Positions 32,896 through 41,120 of a DNA stretch of 64,000 bases are shown here, piece after piece. Source of the stretch: Neobacillus paridis (GTDB lineage: Bacteria > Bacillota > Bacilli > Bacillales > Cytobacillaceae); assembly GCF_016765675.1 (NCBI RefSeq), contig NZ_JAESWB010000005.1, positions 62,001 to 126,000 on the forward strand, in the 5' to 3' direction. Both the position numbers and the translations under genes were made by a program. The notes beneath the pieces are model-generated. The model was not told where the DNA came from. It saw only the letters and a list, made by a program, of their open reading frames with translations, and made no database searches. Numbering within the stretch: position 1 is the first letter of the stretch; each line of letters begins with the position of its first letter.

Positions 32896-34524
32896 TTAAC
32901 GAATGGAAGAATGGGCGTCAAGTCCTGTGCCCGGCTGAGAGGCATACAAATATTCATGGACAAGCAGCATAAATTCAATCGCCACCCGTTTTTCATGCTC
33001 CATGAAATCCGCTCCTAACAGGTTTTCTAGTTTTTGTAAGCGGTGATACAACGTTTGTCTGACAATAAACAGCCTGTTTGCCGTTTCTTGCTTGGAGCCG
33101 TTACATTCCAAGTACACCTTTAAGGTTTCAAACAGCTTGGCATTGTATTGTAAATCATATTGGATGACTGGCTGTAGGTATTCGGAAAGCAGTTCCTGCA
33201 AATCCGTTTGGCTGCTCATTTGCGAAATCAGCCGATAGAGATGCAGATCTTCATAAAATTGAAAGGTCTGCCTGTTTGTCATTTTTTGTTGAATCCGGAG
33301 TGTCTCCTTTGCCGTCTGATAACTCCGATGAATCTCCGTAAGGGGCTCAACCACTTTTCCGGCAGCGATGAGAAATTGCGCTGAGGTCTGTTTCTTGATG
33401 AATTCTGAGCCAAGAATCGATTCAATTGCTTTTTTAATCCGATTTTTGAGATTTTTACTGCCGCGATGGTTTAATAAAATGAGGATTATTTCATTTCGTT
33501 TTTCGACGGAAAAAACAGAAAAGCCGTTTTGTTCGAAAACAGAGCGGATTAATAGTTTAAAATAGGTGATGTCACTCAACGGTTTTTCTGCTGTGTGCAC
33601 CAACTTTGTAATCAGTACCACTCCATCATTGGTTCGCAGCTTATTTCTGTTGTCCCATAAATAATTTTGAATTTCGGCTGCTGAATAATCACCCTCCAGC
33701 CAGCCTTGCAGCCACTCAAATTCCTCAACACGCTTTTTTTCTTCGACATACAAATCTCTTAATAAATGCTGTGCCAGCGCAGTCGCTGTCCGGTCCAAGA
33801 TTAATAAATTATATTCGCTGATGGGAATTTCTTTGGAATAAACAGATAACTCAGCAAATTCCTGTCCAAACAGGAAAATCGGCGCAGAGGCAATATAGCT
33901 GTTAGGCTCTTGTTTTGCAGCCTCGATTTCTTGTAGAATGATTTGATTTTCCTCAGGAGAATTTTCCGGTACAAACACAGGCTGTTGATTTTTCGGGAAA
34001 AAGACAATTTGCATATCTAATGCCGAGAAGATAAATTGTAAAATATCTTCATACGTTTCAACGGATAAGAGCCGCTTGTTCAACCGCTGTGAGTAATTTT
34101 CCAAATTAGAAATCTTTTGGTACTGCTGATTGATGATGTCAGTATGAATATCCTGGGTAATCTCAACAAATGGGACTTCCTCCGGGAAAAGGATAATTGG
34201 AAATTGATGTTCATTTGCAAGTGCGATGACCTCTTGAGGAATTTCGGATATATAGGTGTCAATTTCAATGCATAACCCTGCTGCATTTTGTTGGATCAAT
34301 TCCTCCACTAACGAAATAAACAGTTCCTTATCTTCCTTCCAGGCAATCCCGGTTGATAAAATGAGCTCATGTCCCTTGAGAAGATTGCGAATGCTCGTTG
34401 CTTCGACAATATGCACCCACTTGACCATGCGGTTGATGCCTTCATGACCAGCAAGGATCATCGCTTTTTCAAAATGCTTTCGTTTAACAATATCTGAAAC
34501 TTTGAACTGAAATTGATCTTTCAT
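32896..34524 (-). CDS. PucR-family transcriptional regulator of the pyrimidine cluster
   Basis: About 542 residues. N-terminal purine-catabolism PucR domain (to about 125: FKVSDIVKRKHFEKAMILAGHEGINRMVKWVHIVEATS and LILSTGIAWKED), a middle GGDEF-like/CdaR region, and a C-terminal helix-turn-helix: LKVYLECNGSKQETANRLFIVRQTLYHRLQKLENLLG. ATG 34524 lies eight bases after AAGGAG; GTG 34533 overlaps that box. PucR-type proteins activate nucleobase-catabolism genes when substrate is present. It sits between the upstream transport/ring-opening genes and the downstream aminotransferase pair, and the palindrome before preT is the obvious candidate operator. Confidence 0.92.
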   Translation of the reverse strand: MKDQFQFKVSDIVKRKHFEKAMILAGHEGINRMVKWVHIVEATSIRNLLKGHELILSTGIAWKEDKELFISLVEELIQQNAAGLCIEIDTYISEIPQEVIALANEHQFPIILFPEEVPFVEITQDIHTDIINQQYQKISNLENYSQRLNKRLLSVETYEDILQFIFSALDMQIVFFPKNQQPVFVPENSPEENQIILQEIEAAKQEPNSYIASAPIFLFGQEFAELSVYSKEIPISEYNLLILDRTATALAQHLLRDLYVEEKKRVEEFEWLQGWLEGDYSAAEIQNYLWDNRNKLRTNDGVVLITKLVHTAEKPLSDITYFKLLIRSVFEQNGFSVFSVEKRNEIILILLNHRGSKNLKNRIKKAIESILGSEFIKKQTSAQFLIAAGKVVEPLTEIHRSYQTAKETLRIQQKMTNRQTFQFYEDLHLYRLISQMSSQTDLQELLSEYLQPVIQYDLQYNAKLFETLKVYLECNGSKQETANRLFIVRQTLYHRLQKLENLLGADFMEHEKRVAIEFMLLVHEYLYASQPGTGLDAHSSIR

Positions 34525-34552
34525 CCATTGCACTCCTTGAAAAAATCGATTG

Positions 34553-34586
34553 CTAAAAAAGGATTGGCTCCACGACCAATCCTTTC
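34553..34586 (-). terminator. Terminator between the small pyrimidine-cluster ORF and pucR
   Basis: GGATTGG (34561-34567) and CCAATCC (34576-34582) form the stem; the minus strand continues TTTTTTA. Confidence 0.8.
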
Positions 34587-34593
34587 CCTAGCT

Positions 34594-34815
34594 TCATCCA
34601 TTTCTCCTTTGCTTTTGCTTGATTAAGAGACTGGAAAAGTATTTTCTGGCATTGGCGTTTCCAATCAAGAGGGTTTCCGTAATATTTTCCTTTGGATGAA
34701 CAAACTCAACGGTCGCCCCGTCTAAATGTTCTTTCACCTGACTGATTTGAAAACCTTTTTGAATGAGAAAATCAATTTGATCCCGTTCCGCTAAAAATTG
34801 CTGATACTCAGACAT
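34594..34815 (-). CDS. 73-residue protein of unknown function in the pyrimidine cluster
   Basis: SEYQQFLAERDQIDFLIQKGFQI at the start is helical and acidic; the middle (EHLDGATVEFVHPKENITETLLIGNANARKYFSSLLIKQ) looks like two strands and a helix. No Cys, no signal, no membrane segment. ATG 34815 follows GGGGGA by eight bases. It begins 33 bases after the NCS1 permease stop and is closed by a terminator, so it is the last gene of the preT-preA-hydA-permease transcript. Small proteins at this place may modify transport or enzyme activity, but no function can be given. Confidence 0.8.
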   Translation of the reverse strand: MSEYQQFLAERDQIDFLIQKGFQISQVKEHLDGATVEFVHPKENITETLLIGNANARKYFSSLLIKQKQRRNG

Positions 34816-34848
34816 TTAGACCATCCCCCGCTCTTTGCTAAATCTCCA

Positions 34849-36324
34849 TCAATTTAAATCCAAGTTATCTGCTAGTTTGTTGGCAGCTGGTTGAATAGCT
34901 GTTTCTTCCTCAATAATCCAATCTCGGCCAACAGATATTCCTAAATATTTTTCATCACTTGGGTCTTCTATTTCTGCCTGTGGATATTTTTTAAACCACC
35001 AATATTTTGCAAGAAAGTAGTAAATAACTACTCCGACTATAAACCCAACAACAAAGCCATATTCTGGTACAAAATAAGAAGCGGCCCCGCCGATAATCCA
35101 GGCAATGATACCAGCCATATTTACGCCACCAAGGTATCTAAACTGTCCATGATCCTCATACAAATCGGGCACATTTACCCGTCTTTTTCTCAGTAAATAA
35201 TAATCGGCAAACAGGATCCCGACAATCGCGGATAAAATACCACCGACAAAAAGCAAAACCGGAATAATGATGCCAAATAACTTCCATGGCTGGACAACGG
35301 TTCCGACAATCCCTGCGGTAATCACTCCAGCCCAAAACGGAAACTTGGGTCCGCCAACATTAGAGAAAATAGTTGCCGCTGGTACGACATTCGCGGCAGT
35401 ATTCGTGGACCATTGGGCAAGAATAATCATCACTAACAGGACGACCAGAATAAAACCGCCTGCTGACTCTGTCAATGCTACAACGGGGTCATAGTTTAAA
35501 ACCGCAATATAAGAAGCTGCGCCGATAATAATCATAAATGTTTCGGTAATCGGCATCGCCACCATATTTCCCAATAGCGAATTTTTATTTCGTTTAAACC
35601 AGTTCTTTTCATAGGCGGGTGCTTGAATAAACCGGGAAATCGTCGGAATATCCGCACTCAAAGTTGCCCAAAAGCCCATGTTGGCGAACACAACAACCAT
35701 AAACGCGGTAAACGCGGCGCCGCCTGTCACCGGGTGTTCTGCCCAGGTCCAAAGATTCCTTCCAGCCGCTTCAGCCTTATCTGATAATGAGGAAAACATC
35801 CATAACGAGATAATGATAATAATAGGTGCAGCCAGGTCAGCGAACCGTTCGATTGATTTAATTCCTAATGCAGTATTGACCAATTGGACAATGGCAAATA
35901 GAATAAAGCAAACAAACCAATTGTTATAGTCAAATAAAATATCCAAAATGCCGTTCATTGCCGTTGCACCAAAATACGTGTTAATCCCAAACCACATCGA
36001 GGCCGTAACACCTCGAGTTACTGATGGAATATGGGTGCCAATCGTTCCAAACGGAGCCCTCATGTAGACGGGAAACGATAACCCATGCTCAATCCCAATA
36101 TCGGCGATCAGCGAAATGAAGAAACCAATCGCCAGACATCCAATCACGGTTGCCAAAATAACCATAGGCAGGGATAAACTCATCACTCCAGAACCGCCAA
36201 TCGCAAACGCTGCAAGAACAACGGCCATCCCAACCCACATAAACGAGAAGCCCAGTTTTGTAATATTCCGGTTCTCTTGCGTGATCGGCAGCAGGTCAGG
36301 GGATTTTAAGTGGCTTTTTTTCAT
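34849..36324 (-). CDS. NCS1-family nucleobase permease (uracil/allantoin/cytosine type)
   Basis: 491 residues and about twelve membrane segments. The NCS1 pattern is clear: NRNITKLGFSFMWVGMAVVLAAFAIGG near the start, SFPVYMRAPFGTIGTHIPSVTRGVTASMWFGINTYFGA, and ADIPTISRFIQAPAYEKNWFKRNKNSLLG. It probably imports uracil, thymine or dihydropyrimidines with protons or sodium. It follows the dihydropyrimidinase gene by 126 bases, with a strong hairpin in the gap that may set its relative expression, and precedes a 73-residue ORF. Confidence 0.9.
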   Translation of the reverse strand: MKKSHLKSPDLLPITQENRNITKLGFSFMWVGMAVVLAAFAIGGSGVMSLSLPMVILATVIGCLAIGFFISLIADIGIEHGLSFPVYMRAPFGTIGTHIPSVTRGVTASMWFGINTYFGATAMNGILDILFDYNNWFVCFILFAIVQLVNTALGIKSIERFADLAAPIIIIISLWMFSSLSDKAEAAGRNLWTWAEHPVTGGAAFTAFMVVVFANMGFWATLSADIPTISRFIQAPAYEKNWFKRNKNSLLGNMVAMPITETFMIIIGAASYIAVLNYDPVVALTESAGGFILVVLLVMIILAQWSTNTAANVVPAATIFSNVGGPKFPFWAGVITAGIVGTVVQPWKLFGIIIPVLLFVGGILSAIVGILFADYYLLRKRRVNVPDLYEDHGQFRYLGGVNMAGIIAWIIGGAASYFVPEYGFVVGFIVGVVIYYFLAKYWWFKKYPQAEIEDPSDEKYLGISVGRDWIIEEETAIQPAANKLADNLDLN

Positions 36325-36380
36325 ATGAACACTCCATTTCGGTTTAATTTAACATTCTTGATAACCGATGGTACTAAAGT

Positions 36381-36416
36381 TTAAAAGAAGCAATTGCTTG
36401 TGGTTCAAGCAATTGC
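36381..36416 (-). terminator. Intercistronic hairpin/weak terminator between dihydropyrimidinase and permease
   Basis: GCAATTGCTTG (36390-36400) and CAAGCAATTGC (36406-36416) form a perfect 11-bp stem with a 5-base loop; the minus strand then reads CTTCTTTTAAACTTT, a modest T tract. Confidence 0.55.
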
Positions 36417-36450
36417 CGGAGTGGTTCAATAATGAAGAGCAACTGATTCA

Positions 36451-37869
36451 CTAGATTGATAATGTTTCGTTTTGGCTGATTTGCGTATTTCGGCTGTATT
36501 TCGCTCTCTTCAAATATTGACCCGAACCAGGCTTTCCGACAAATTGTTTATCGCGGACAACATATTCGCCGCGAACTAATACAGAGACTGGTTCACCAGT
36601 CACTTTCAACCCTTCAAAAGCATTGTAATCAACGGCCATATGATGGGTTTCCGCCGATAGGACTCGTTCCACATTTGGGTCAAAAATAACCAAGTCGGCA
36701 TCTGTACCAACAGCAATTGTGCCTTTTTTCGGGAACAATCCGAATAGTTTAGCAGCACGGGTAGAGGTTAAATCGACAAATTGGTTTAAACTAATCCGCC
36801 CCTTCTTCACCCCCTCAGAGAACAAGATGGATAAACGATCTTCAATGATTGGACCGCCGTTCGGGATTTTCGTGAAATCATCTCGGCCTAAGTCCTTTTG
36901 TCCATTAAAATCAAACGAGCATTGATCAGAGCCAAGCGTTTGCAGCTGGCCGCTTTTCAAAGCATTCCATAGGACATCCTGGTTCCATTTTTCACGGAGC
37001 GGCGGCGACCATACATATTTAGCACCCTCGAAATTTGGCTTTTCCAAATAGCTTTGGTCAAGCACCAAATATTGCGGACAAGTTTCGCCCCAGACGTCAA
37101 AGCCTTTACTGCGAGCCTCGGCAATTTGTTTAACTGCTTCGGCACAGGATACATGGACAACATAAAGCTGTGACCCGGCAAGCCCGGCAAACCTAGCCGC
37201 GCGTCCGGTCGCTTCTCCTTCCAGTTCCGCGGGTCTTGTCAATGCATGATAAATCGGGGCGGTATTCCCTTCCGCCAATGCTTTTTTCGTTAAATAATCA
37301 ATCACATCACCATTTTCCGCATGGACCATAACTAAAGCACCGAGATCCTTTGCTGTTACCAGTGTGCGGAATAACGTTTCATCATCAGCCTGAAAAACAT
37401 GTTTGTAGGCCATAAATACTTTAAAGGAGGTAATCCCTTCCTCAGCAATGACTTGAGGTAGCTCGTTTAAGACATCCTGATTAATTTCCGAAATCATCAA
37501 ATGGAAGCCGTAATCGATGACTGCTTTATCCCGTGATTTTTCATGCCAGGTTTGGATCGCGTTTTTCAGCGGTTCCCCCTTATTCGTTAAGCAAAAATCA
37601 ATGATGGTTGTCGTCCCGCCAAAGGCGGCAGCAACGGTTCCTGTTTCAAAGTCATCTTTCGTGACAGTTCCGCCAAATGGCATATCAAGGTGAGTATGCG
37701 GATCAATCCCGCCCGGAAAAACAAGGCACCCCTTGGCATCGATAATCTCTGCCCCGATGGCATTAAGGTTTGTGCCAACCTGGGTGATTTTTCCACCCTC
37801 AATTAAAATTTCACCTTGAAAGGTATCTGCTGCGGTTACGATCGTACCGTTTTTAACGATTTTTTTCAT
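36451..37869 (-). CDS. hydA: Dihydropyrimidinase (D-hydantoinase)
   Basis: 472 residues; zinc amidohydrolase that opens dihydrouracil/dihydrothymine to N-carbamoyl-beta-amino acids. Metal ligands: HTH in DPHTHLDM, the lysine to be carboxylated in SFKVFMAYKH, His in VHAENGD and VHVSCAEA, and Asp/Ser in TLGSDQCSFDF. Start ATG 37869 lies nine bases after AAGGAGG; an upstream frame to 37917 lacks an RBS. It is the third gene of the cluster, 23 bases after preA. The next enzyme of the pathway, beta-ureidopropionase, is not found in the window. Confidence 0.95.
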   Translation of the reverse strand: MKKIVKNGTIVTAADTFQGEILIEGGKITQVGTNLNAIGAEIIDAKGCLVFPGGIDPHTHLDMPFGGTVTKDDFETGTVAAAFGGTTTIIDFCLTNKGEPLKNAIQTWHEKSRDKAVIDYGFHLMISEINQDVLNELPQVIAEEGITSFKVFMAYKHVFQADDETLFRTLVTAKDLGALVMVHAENGDVIDYLTKKALAEGNTAPIYHALTRPAELEGEATGRAARFAGLAGSQLYVVHVSCAEAVKQIAEARSKGFDVWGETCPQYLVLDQSYLEKPNFEGAKYVWSPPLREKWNQDVLWNALKSGQLQTLGSDQCSFDFNGQKDLGRDDFTKIPNGGPIIEDRLSILFSEGVKKGRISLNQFVDLTSTRAAKLFGLFPKKGTIAVGTDADLVIFDPNVERVLSAETHHMAVDYNAFEGLKVTGEPVSVLVRGEYVVRDKQFVGKPGSGQYLKRAKYSRNTQISQNETLSI

Positions 37870-37892
37870 CGATCCATTCCTCCTTGAAAAAG

Positions 37893-39179
37893 TTACTTCG
37901 TCACATCTGCTTGGCATTCCACAGCGGCATTTAATGCCGCTTGACGTTCATTCCAAGTCATTGGCGCAAGTTCTCGCGGTACTTCAATCATGTCAATCGC
38001 GCCTTCTACCGGGCAGACAATCGAACATAAATTACAGCCGACACAATCCTCTTCCCTTACCTTCAAATAGCTCTTTCCGGATCCATCTGTCAGCCTCTCG
38101 ATACATTGATGGGAGGTATCCTCACAGGCAATATGGCATTTATTGCAATTAATGCAGACTTCGGTATTGATTCTGGCAACGATATTATAATTCAGATCCA
38201 AATCGCCCCAGTCAGAATATTTCGGTACCGACTTTCCGATAATGTCGGAAACAGCAGCAATGCCTTTGCTATCAAGGTAGTGATCCAGCCCCTCAATCAT
38301 ATCCTCGACAATGCGGAAGCCATGGTGCATCGCAGCCGTACAGACCTGTACCCCTGTTGCCCCCATCAGCATGAACTCAACGGCATCCTGCCAATTGGAG
38401 ATTCCGCCGATCCCGGAAATGGGCACATTGATATTGGGATGTCTGGCACATTCCGCAACCATATTGAGGGCAATGGGCTTCACCGCTGGACCACAGTAAC
38501 CGCCATGTGCACCCTTCCCAGCTACATGGGGAATTGTATTCCACGTGTCAAGATCGACGCCCATTAAACTATTAATCGTGTTAATCATACTAATGGCATC
38601 AGCACCACCGTTTGCTGCTGCCTCTGCTGTCGCCGTGATATCGGTAATATTGGGCGTTAATTTGACTATGACCGGTGTTTTCGCCACTTCCTTCACCCAA
38701 TAGGTTTGCTTTTCTACGAGTGCCGGCACCTGCCCGGAGGCTGAACCCATGCCCCGTTCGGCCATACCATGCGGACAGCCGAAGTTTAGTTCCAACCCGT
38801 CTACCCCGACATCCTCCACTCTTTTTACAATTTCATGCCATTTTTCCTGTTTCGGCTCCACCATCAGAGACGCGATAACTGCATGGTTGGGGAATTTCTT
38901 TTTTGTTTCATAGATTTCTTTGAGGTTGACATCTAACGGCCTATCGGTGATCAGTTCAATATTGTTAAAACCGGCAACCCGCCGGCCGTTAAAATGGATT
39001 GCTGCAAATCGTGAGGTGACATTCAGGATTGGGTCGCCAAGCGTTTTCCATACTGCTCCGCCCCAGCCCGCCTCAAACGCCCGTTGCACCTGATAGCCGG
39101 AGTTCGTTGGAGGCGCTGATGCGAGCCAAAATGGATTAGGAGACTTAATCCCGGCAAGATTAATGCGTAAATCAGCCAT
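37893..39179 (-). CDS. preA: NAD-dependent dihydropyrimidine dehydrogenase, catalytic subunit
   Basis: About 428 residues; FMN-dependent reduction of uracil/thymine to the dihydro forms. Residues 1 to about 330 form a dihydroorotate-dehydrogenase-like barrel (NPFWLASAPPTNSGYQV, LELNFGCPHGMAERGMGSASGQ, VKLTPNITD, PISGIGGI). The C-terminus carries two [4Fe-4S] ferredoxin motifs, CINCNKCHIACEDTSHQC and CVGCNLCSIVCP. It works with PreT, encoded upstream, which feeds electrons from NADH. ATG 39179 is placed seven bases after GGGGG; ATG 39182 is one codon earlier. Three 21-bp phased repeats lie in the gap before it. Confidence 0.95.
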   Translation of the reverse strand: MADLRINLAGIKSPNPFWLASAPPTNSGYQVQRAFEAGWGGAVWKTLGDPILNVTSRFAAIHFNGRRVAGFNNIELITDRPLDVNLKEIYETKKKFPNHAVIASLMVEPKQEKWHEIVKRVEDVGVDGLELNFGCPHGMAERGMGSASGQVPALVEKQTYWVKEVAKTPVIVKLTPNITDITATAEAAANGGADAISMINTINSLMGVDLDTWNTIPHVAGKGAHGGYCGPAVKPIALNMVAECARHPNINVPISGIGGISNWQDAVEFMLMGATGVQVCTAAMHHGFRIVEDMIEGLDHYLDSKGIAAVSDIIGKSVPKYSDWGDLDLNYNIVARINTEVCINCNKCHIACEDTSHQCIERLTDGSGKSYLKVREEDCVGCNLCSIVCPVEGAIDMIEVPRELAPMTWNERQAALNAAVECQADVTK

Positions 39180-39204
39180 CATGTTTCCCCCTTCACTTTT
39201 CAGA

Positions 39205-39265
39205 TTTTACCCGTCGAAATTTGAGTTTTACCCGTCTGTTTTTAAGTTTTACCCGCCAACTCTCA
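39205..39265. repeat. Three direct repeats with 21-bp period in the preT-preA gap
   Basis: TTTTACCCG occurs at 39205, 39226 and 39247, each 21 bases apart (two helical turns). The 207-bp gap between preT and preA otherwise shows only a weak AAAAAG/CTTTTT hairpin near 39370. Confidence 0.8.
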
Positions 39266-39389
39266 TAATCTTTTTTGTTTGTGAATTTGCTAGATGGAAT
39301 TCACACTCACACTGATCCATCTTTTAAACGTTAATAAAATTGTCGAAATCAAATGGATAAACGTCAAAAAGTAGCTAAAAGTCTTTTTA

Positions 39390-40760
39390 CTAATGAGCGG
39401 TTCCAACTGTGGAAAACTGCCGATGAATCGCGTGGGCAGCGTTTTTACCTTGTTGTGCTGCTGTAACAACCATTGCTTCGCCCTTCCCCTTACCAAATAT
39501 CACATCACCGCAGGCATAGATACGCGGATTGGACGTTTGCAGCGTTTCCTGATTGACCTTTACGACCCCGCTGTCATGCTCCAGGCCAAGCTGTTCAATC
39601 AATTCCAGATGTCTTGTCTGCCCAATTGCTTTTATCACCACATCTACTGGTATCACATATTCAGACCCTGGGATTGCAATCGGACGGCGGCGACCGTCTG
39701 CTTCTGGTTCACCAAGCTGCATCTTGAGACATTCAATTCCCGTGACTCTGCCATCTTCATCACCGATAATCCGCTTTGGCGCCGTCAGCCAGCGAAATTC
39801 CACACCATCCTGCTTGGCAAATTCATATTCAAAATCATAAGCCGTCATTTCCTCTTGGGTCCGACGGTAGAGAATCTTTACATTTTCCGCCCCCAGACGA
39901 ACAGAACAGGTCGCACCGTCGATGGCTGTATTACCAGCACCGATCACGACTACCCGTTTGCCGACAAAATCTTCTGAAACTTGACCGCTCTTTGTAGCCT
40001 TTACAAATTCAATTGCGTCATAGACTCCTGATAAATCTTCGCCGGGAATCCCAAGATTAGGGACATGCGCCATCCCCGCCGCCAGCACAATCCGGTCAAA
40101 GCTGTCCAATAATTCTTGAATGGAAATATCTCCGCCAACCACGGTATTGGTCCGAATTTTGACATTTAATTTTTTGACTTGGGAAACTTCCCAAAAGGAA
40201 ATTTTTTGCGGCAGCCGGAAGGATACAATCCCATACGTATTTAATCCGCCTGCCTGTTCGGCGGCTTCAAAAATGGTGACATCATAGCCTAATCTGGCAA
40301 GTTCTCTTGCCGCGGACAAGCCAGCAGGGCCGCCACCGATCACAGCTATCGTCTTTCCATTTCGTTCTCCTGGTTCAAATAGGGTTTTATCATTATGGAT
40401 GGCCCAATCTGTTGCAAATCTTTGTAAATTTCCAATCATGATCGGTTTGGTAGAATGGTTAAGGACACATGCTCCTTCACAGAGCTCCTCCGTCGGACAA
40501 ACTCGTGCGCAGCTTGCTCCAACTGGGTTAGCGGACATAATCGTCTTGGCAGATCCTAGTAAATTTCCTGAGGCAATCTTTTTAATAAAAGTAGGAATAT
40601 CAATCCCTGTTGGACAGGCCTTTATACATGGGGCATCATAACAATAGAGGCAGCGATTTGCTTCTTCCAGCGCTTCTTGATTGGTCAGTCCTCGGTCGAC
40701 CTCCTGAAAATTAGTTTCAAGATGAGTAAGGGAAATACGTGGTATCTTTTTGATTGTCAA
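39390..40760 (-). CDS. preT: NAD(P)-dependent oxidoreductase subunit of dihydropyrimidine dehydrogenase
   Basis: 456 residues; glutamate-synthase-small-subunit-like flavoprotein. N-terminal Fe-S helical domain (CLYCYDAPCIKACPTGIDIP, then SCARVCPTEELCEGACVLN), FAD motif IAVIGGGPAGLSAARELARLG, NADH motif VVVIGAGNTAIDGATC and the late CGDVIFGKGKGEAMVVTAAQQG. It passes electrons from NADH to PreA. The start is TTG 40760, eight bases after GGAGG. It is first in the cluster; a cre-like site and a 20-bp palindrome lie upstream. Confidence 0.95.
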   Translation of the reverse strand: MTIKKIPRISLTHLETNFQEVDRGLTNQEALEEANRCLYCYDAPCIKACPTGIDIPTFIKKIASGNLLGSAKTIMSANPVGASCARVCPTEELCEGACVLNHSTKPIMIGNLQRFATDWAIHNDKTLFEPGERNGKTIAVIGGGPAGLSAARELARLGYDVTIFEAAEQAGGLNTYGIVSFRLPQKISFWEVSQVKKLNVKIRTNTVVGGDISIQELLDSFDRIVLAAGMAHVPNLGIPGEDLSGVYDAIEFVKATKSGQVSEDFVGKRVVVIGAGNTAIDGATCSVRLGAENVKILYRRTQEEMTAYDFEYEFAKQDGVEFRWLTAPKRIIGDEDGRVTGIECLKMQLGEPEADGRRRPIAIPGSEYVIPVDVVIKAIGQTRHLELIEQLGLEHDSGVVKVNQETLQTSNPRIYACGDVIFGKGKGEAMVVTAAQQGKNAAHAIHRQFSTVGTAH

Positions 40761-40795
40761 AAAGTAAACCTCCTTTTCTTTTTATACACCAGAAA

Positions 40796-40809
40796 TGAAA
40801 GCGCTTTAT
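40796..40809. promoter_or_regulatory. cre-like CcpA site in the preT leader
   Basis: TGAAAGCGCTTTAT: the whole left half and the CG centre match the CcpA consensus, and the right half has two mismatches. It lies about 36 bases upstream of the preT start, where bound CcpA would block elongation. Confidence 0.5.
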
Positions 40810-40856
40810 AATGAAAGTAAATTGGTATCAAAAATCACCAGCCTTTTATATGTATT

Positions 40857-40876
40857 TATACAGAATATTCTGTATA
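40857..40876. promoter_or_regulatory. 20-bp perfect palindrome upstream of preT, candidate PucR operator
   Basis: TATACAGAATATTCTGTATA is an exact palindrome about 95 bases upstream of the preT start. Its half ACAGAAT recurs beside the TTGACA in front of mmsA. The remaining upstream region to 41067 is AT-rich and holds a TTGACA at about 40923 without a convincing -10. Confidence 0.6.
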
Positions 40877-41067
40877 CCTACCATTTTACCTTCTCTACAT
40901 GGCCATTACATCTAACAGTTTGTCAAAAGATTAAGACTATCGTTTATCCACATTGTAAAATCCGAATGGACAAACAGCTTCTTGTACTCCATAAAATCTA
41001 TAACAATTTACCATACTTTACTTAAGGATTTTGTAAAACGGTGGCGAATGGAATTAAATAAATTAAC

Positions 41068-41116
41068 ATAAAAAGGGTGTCCAAAAGTCAAAAATTTGAC
41101 TTTCCCAGACACCCTG
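41068..41116 (-). terminator. Terminator of the MFS transporter gene
   Basis: AGGGTGTC (41074-41081) with GACACCCT (41108-41115), inner AAAGTCAAA/TTTGACTTT pairing, and a T run on the minus strand. Confidence 0.85.
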
Positions 41117-41120
41117 TAAA

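Noticed and set aside
38106..38567. 153-codon plus-strand frame inside preA
   Set aside because: Antisense shadow of a highly conserved enzyme gene.
39393..39977. 194-codon plus-strand frame inside preT
   Set aside because: Antisense shadow; no RBS and composition untypical of neighbours.
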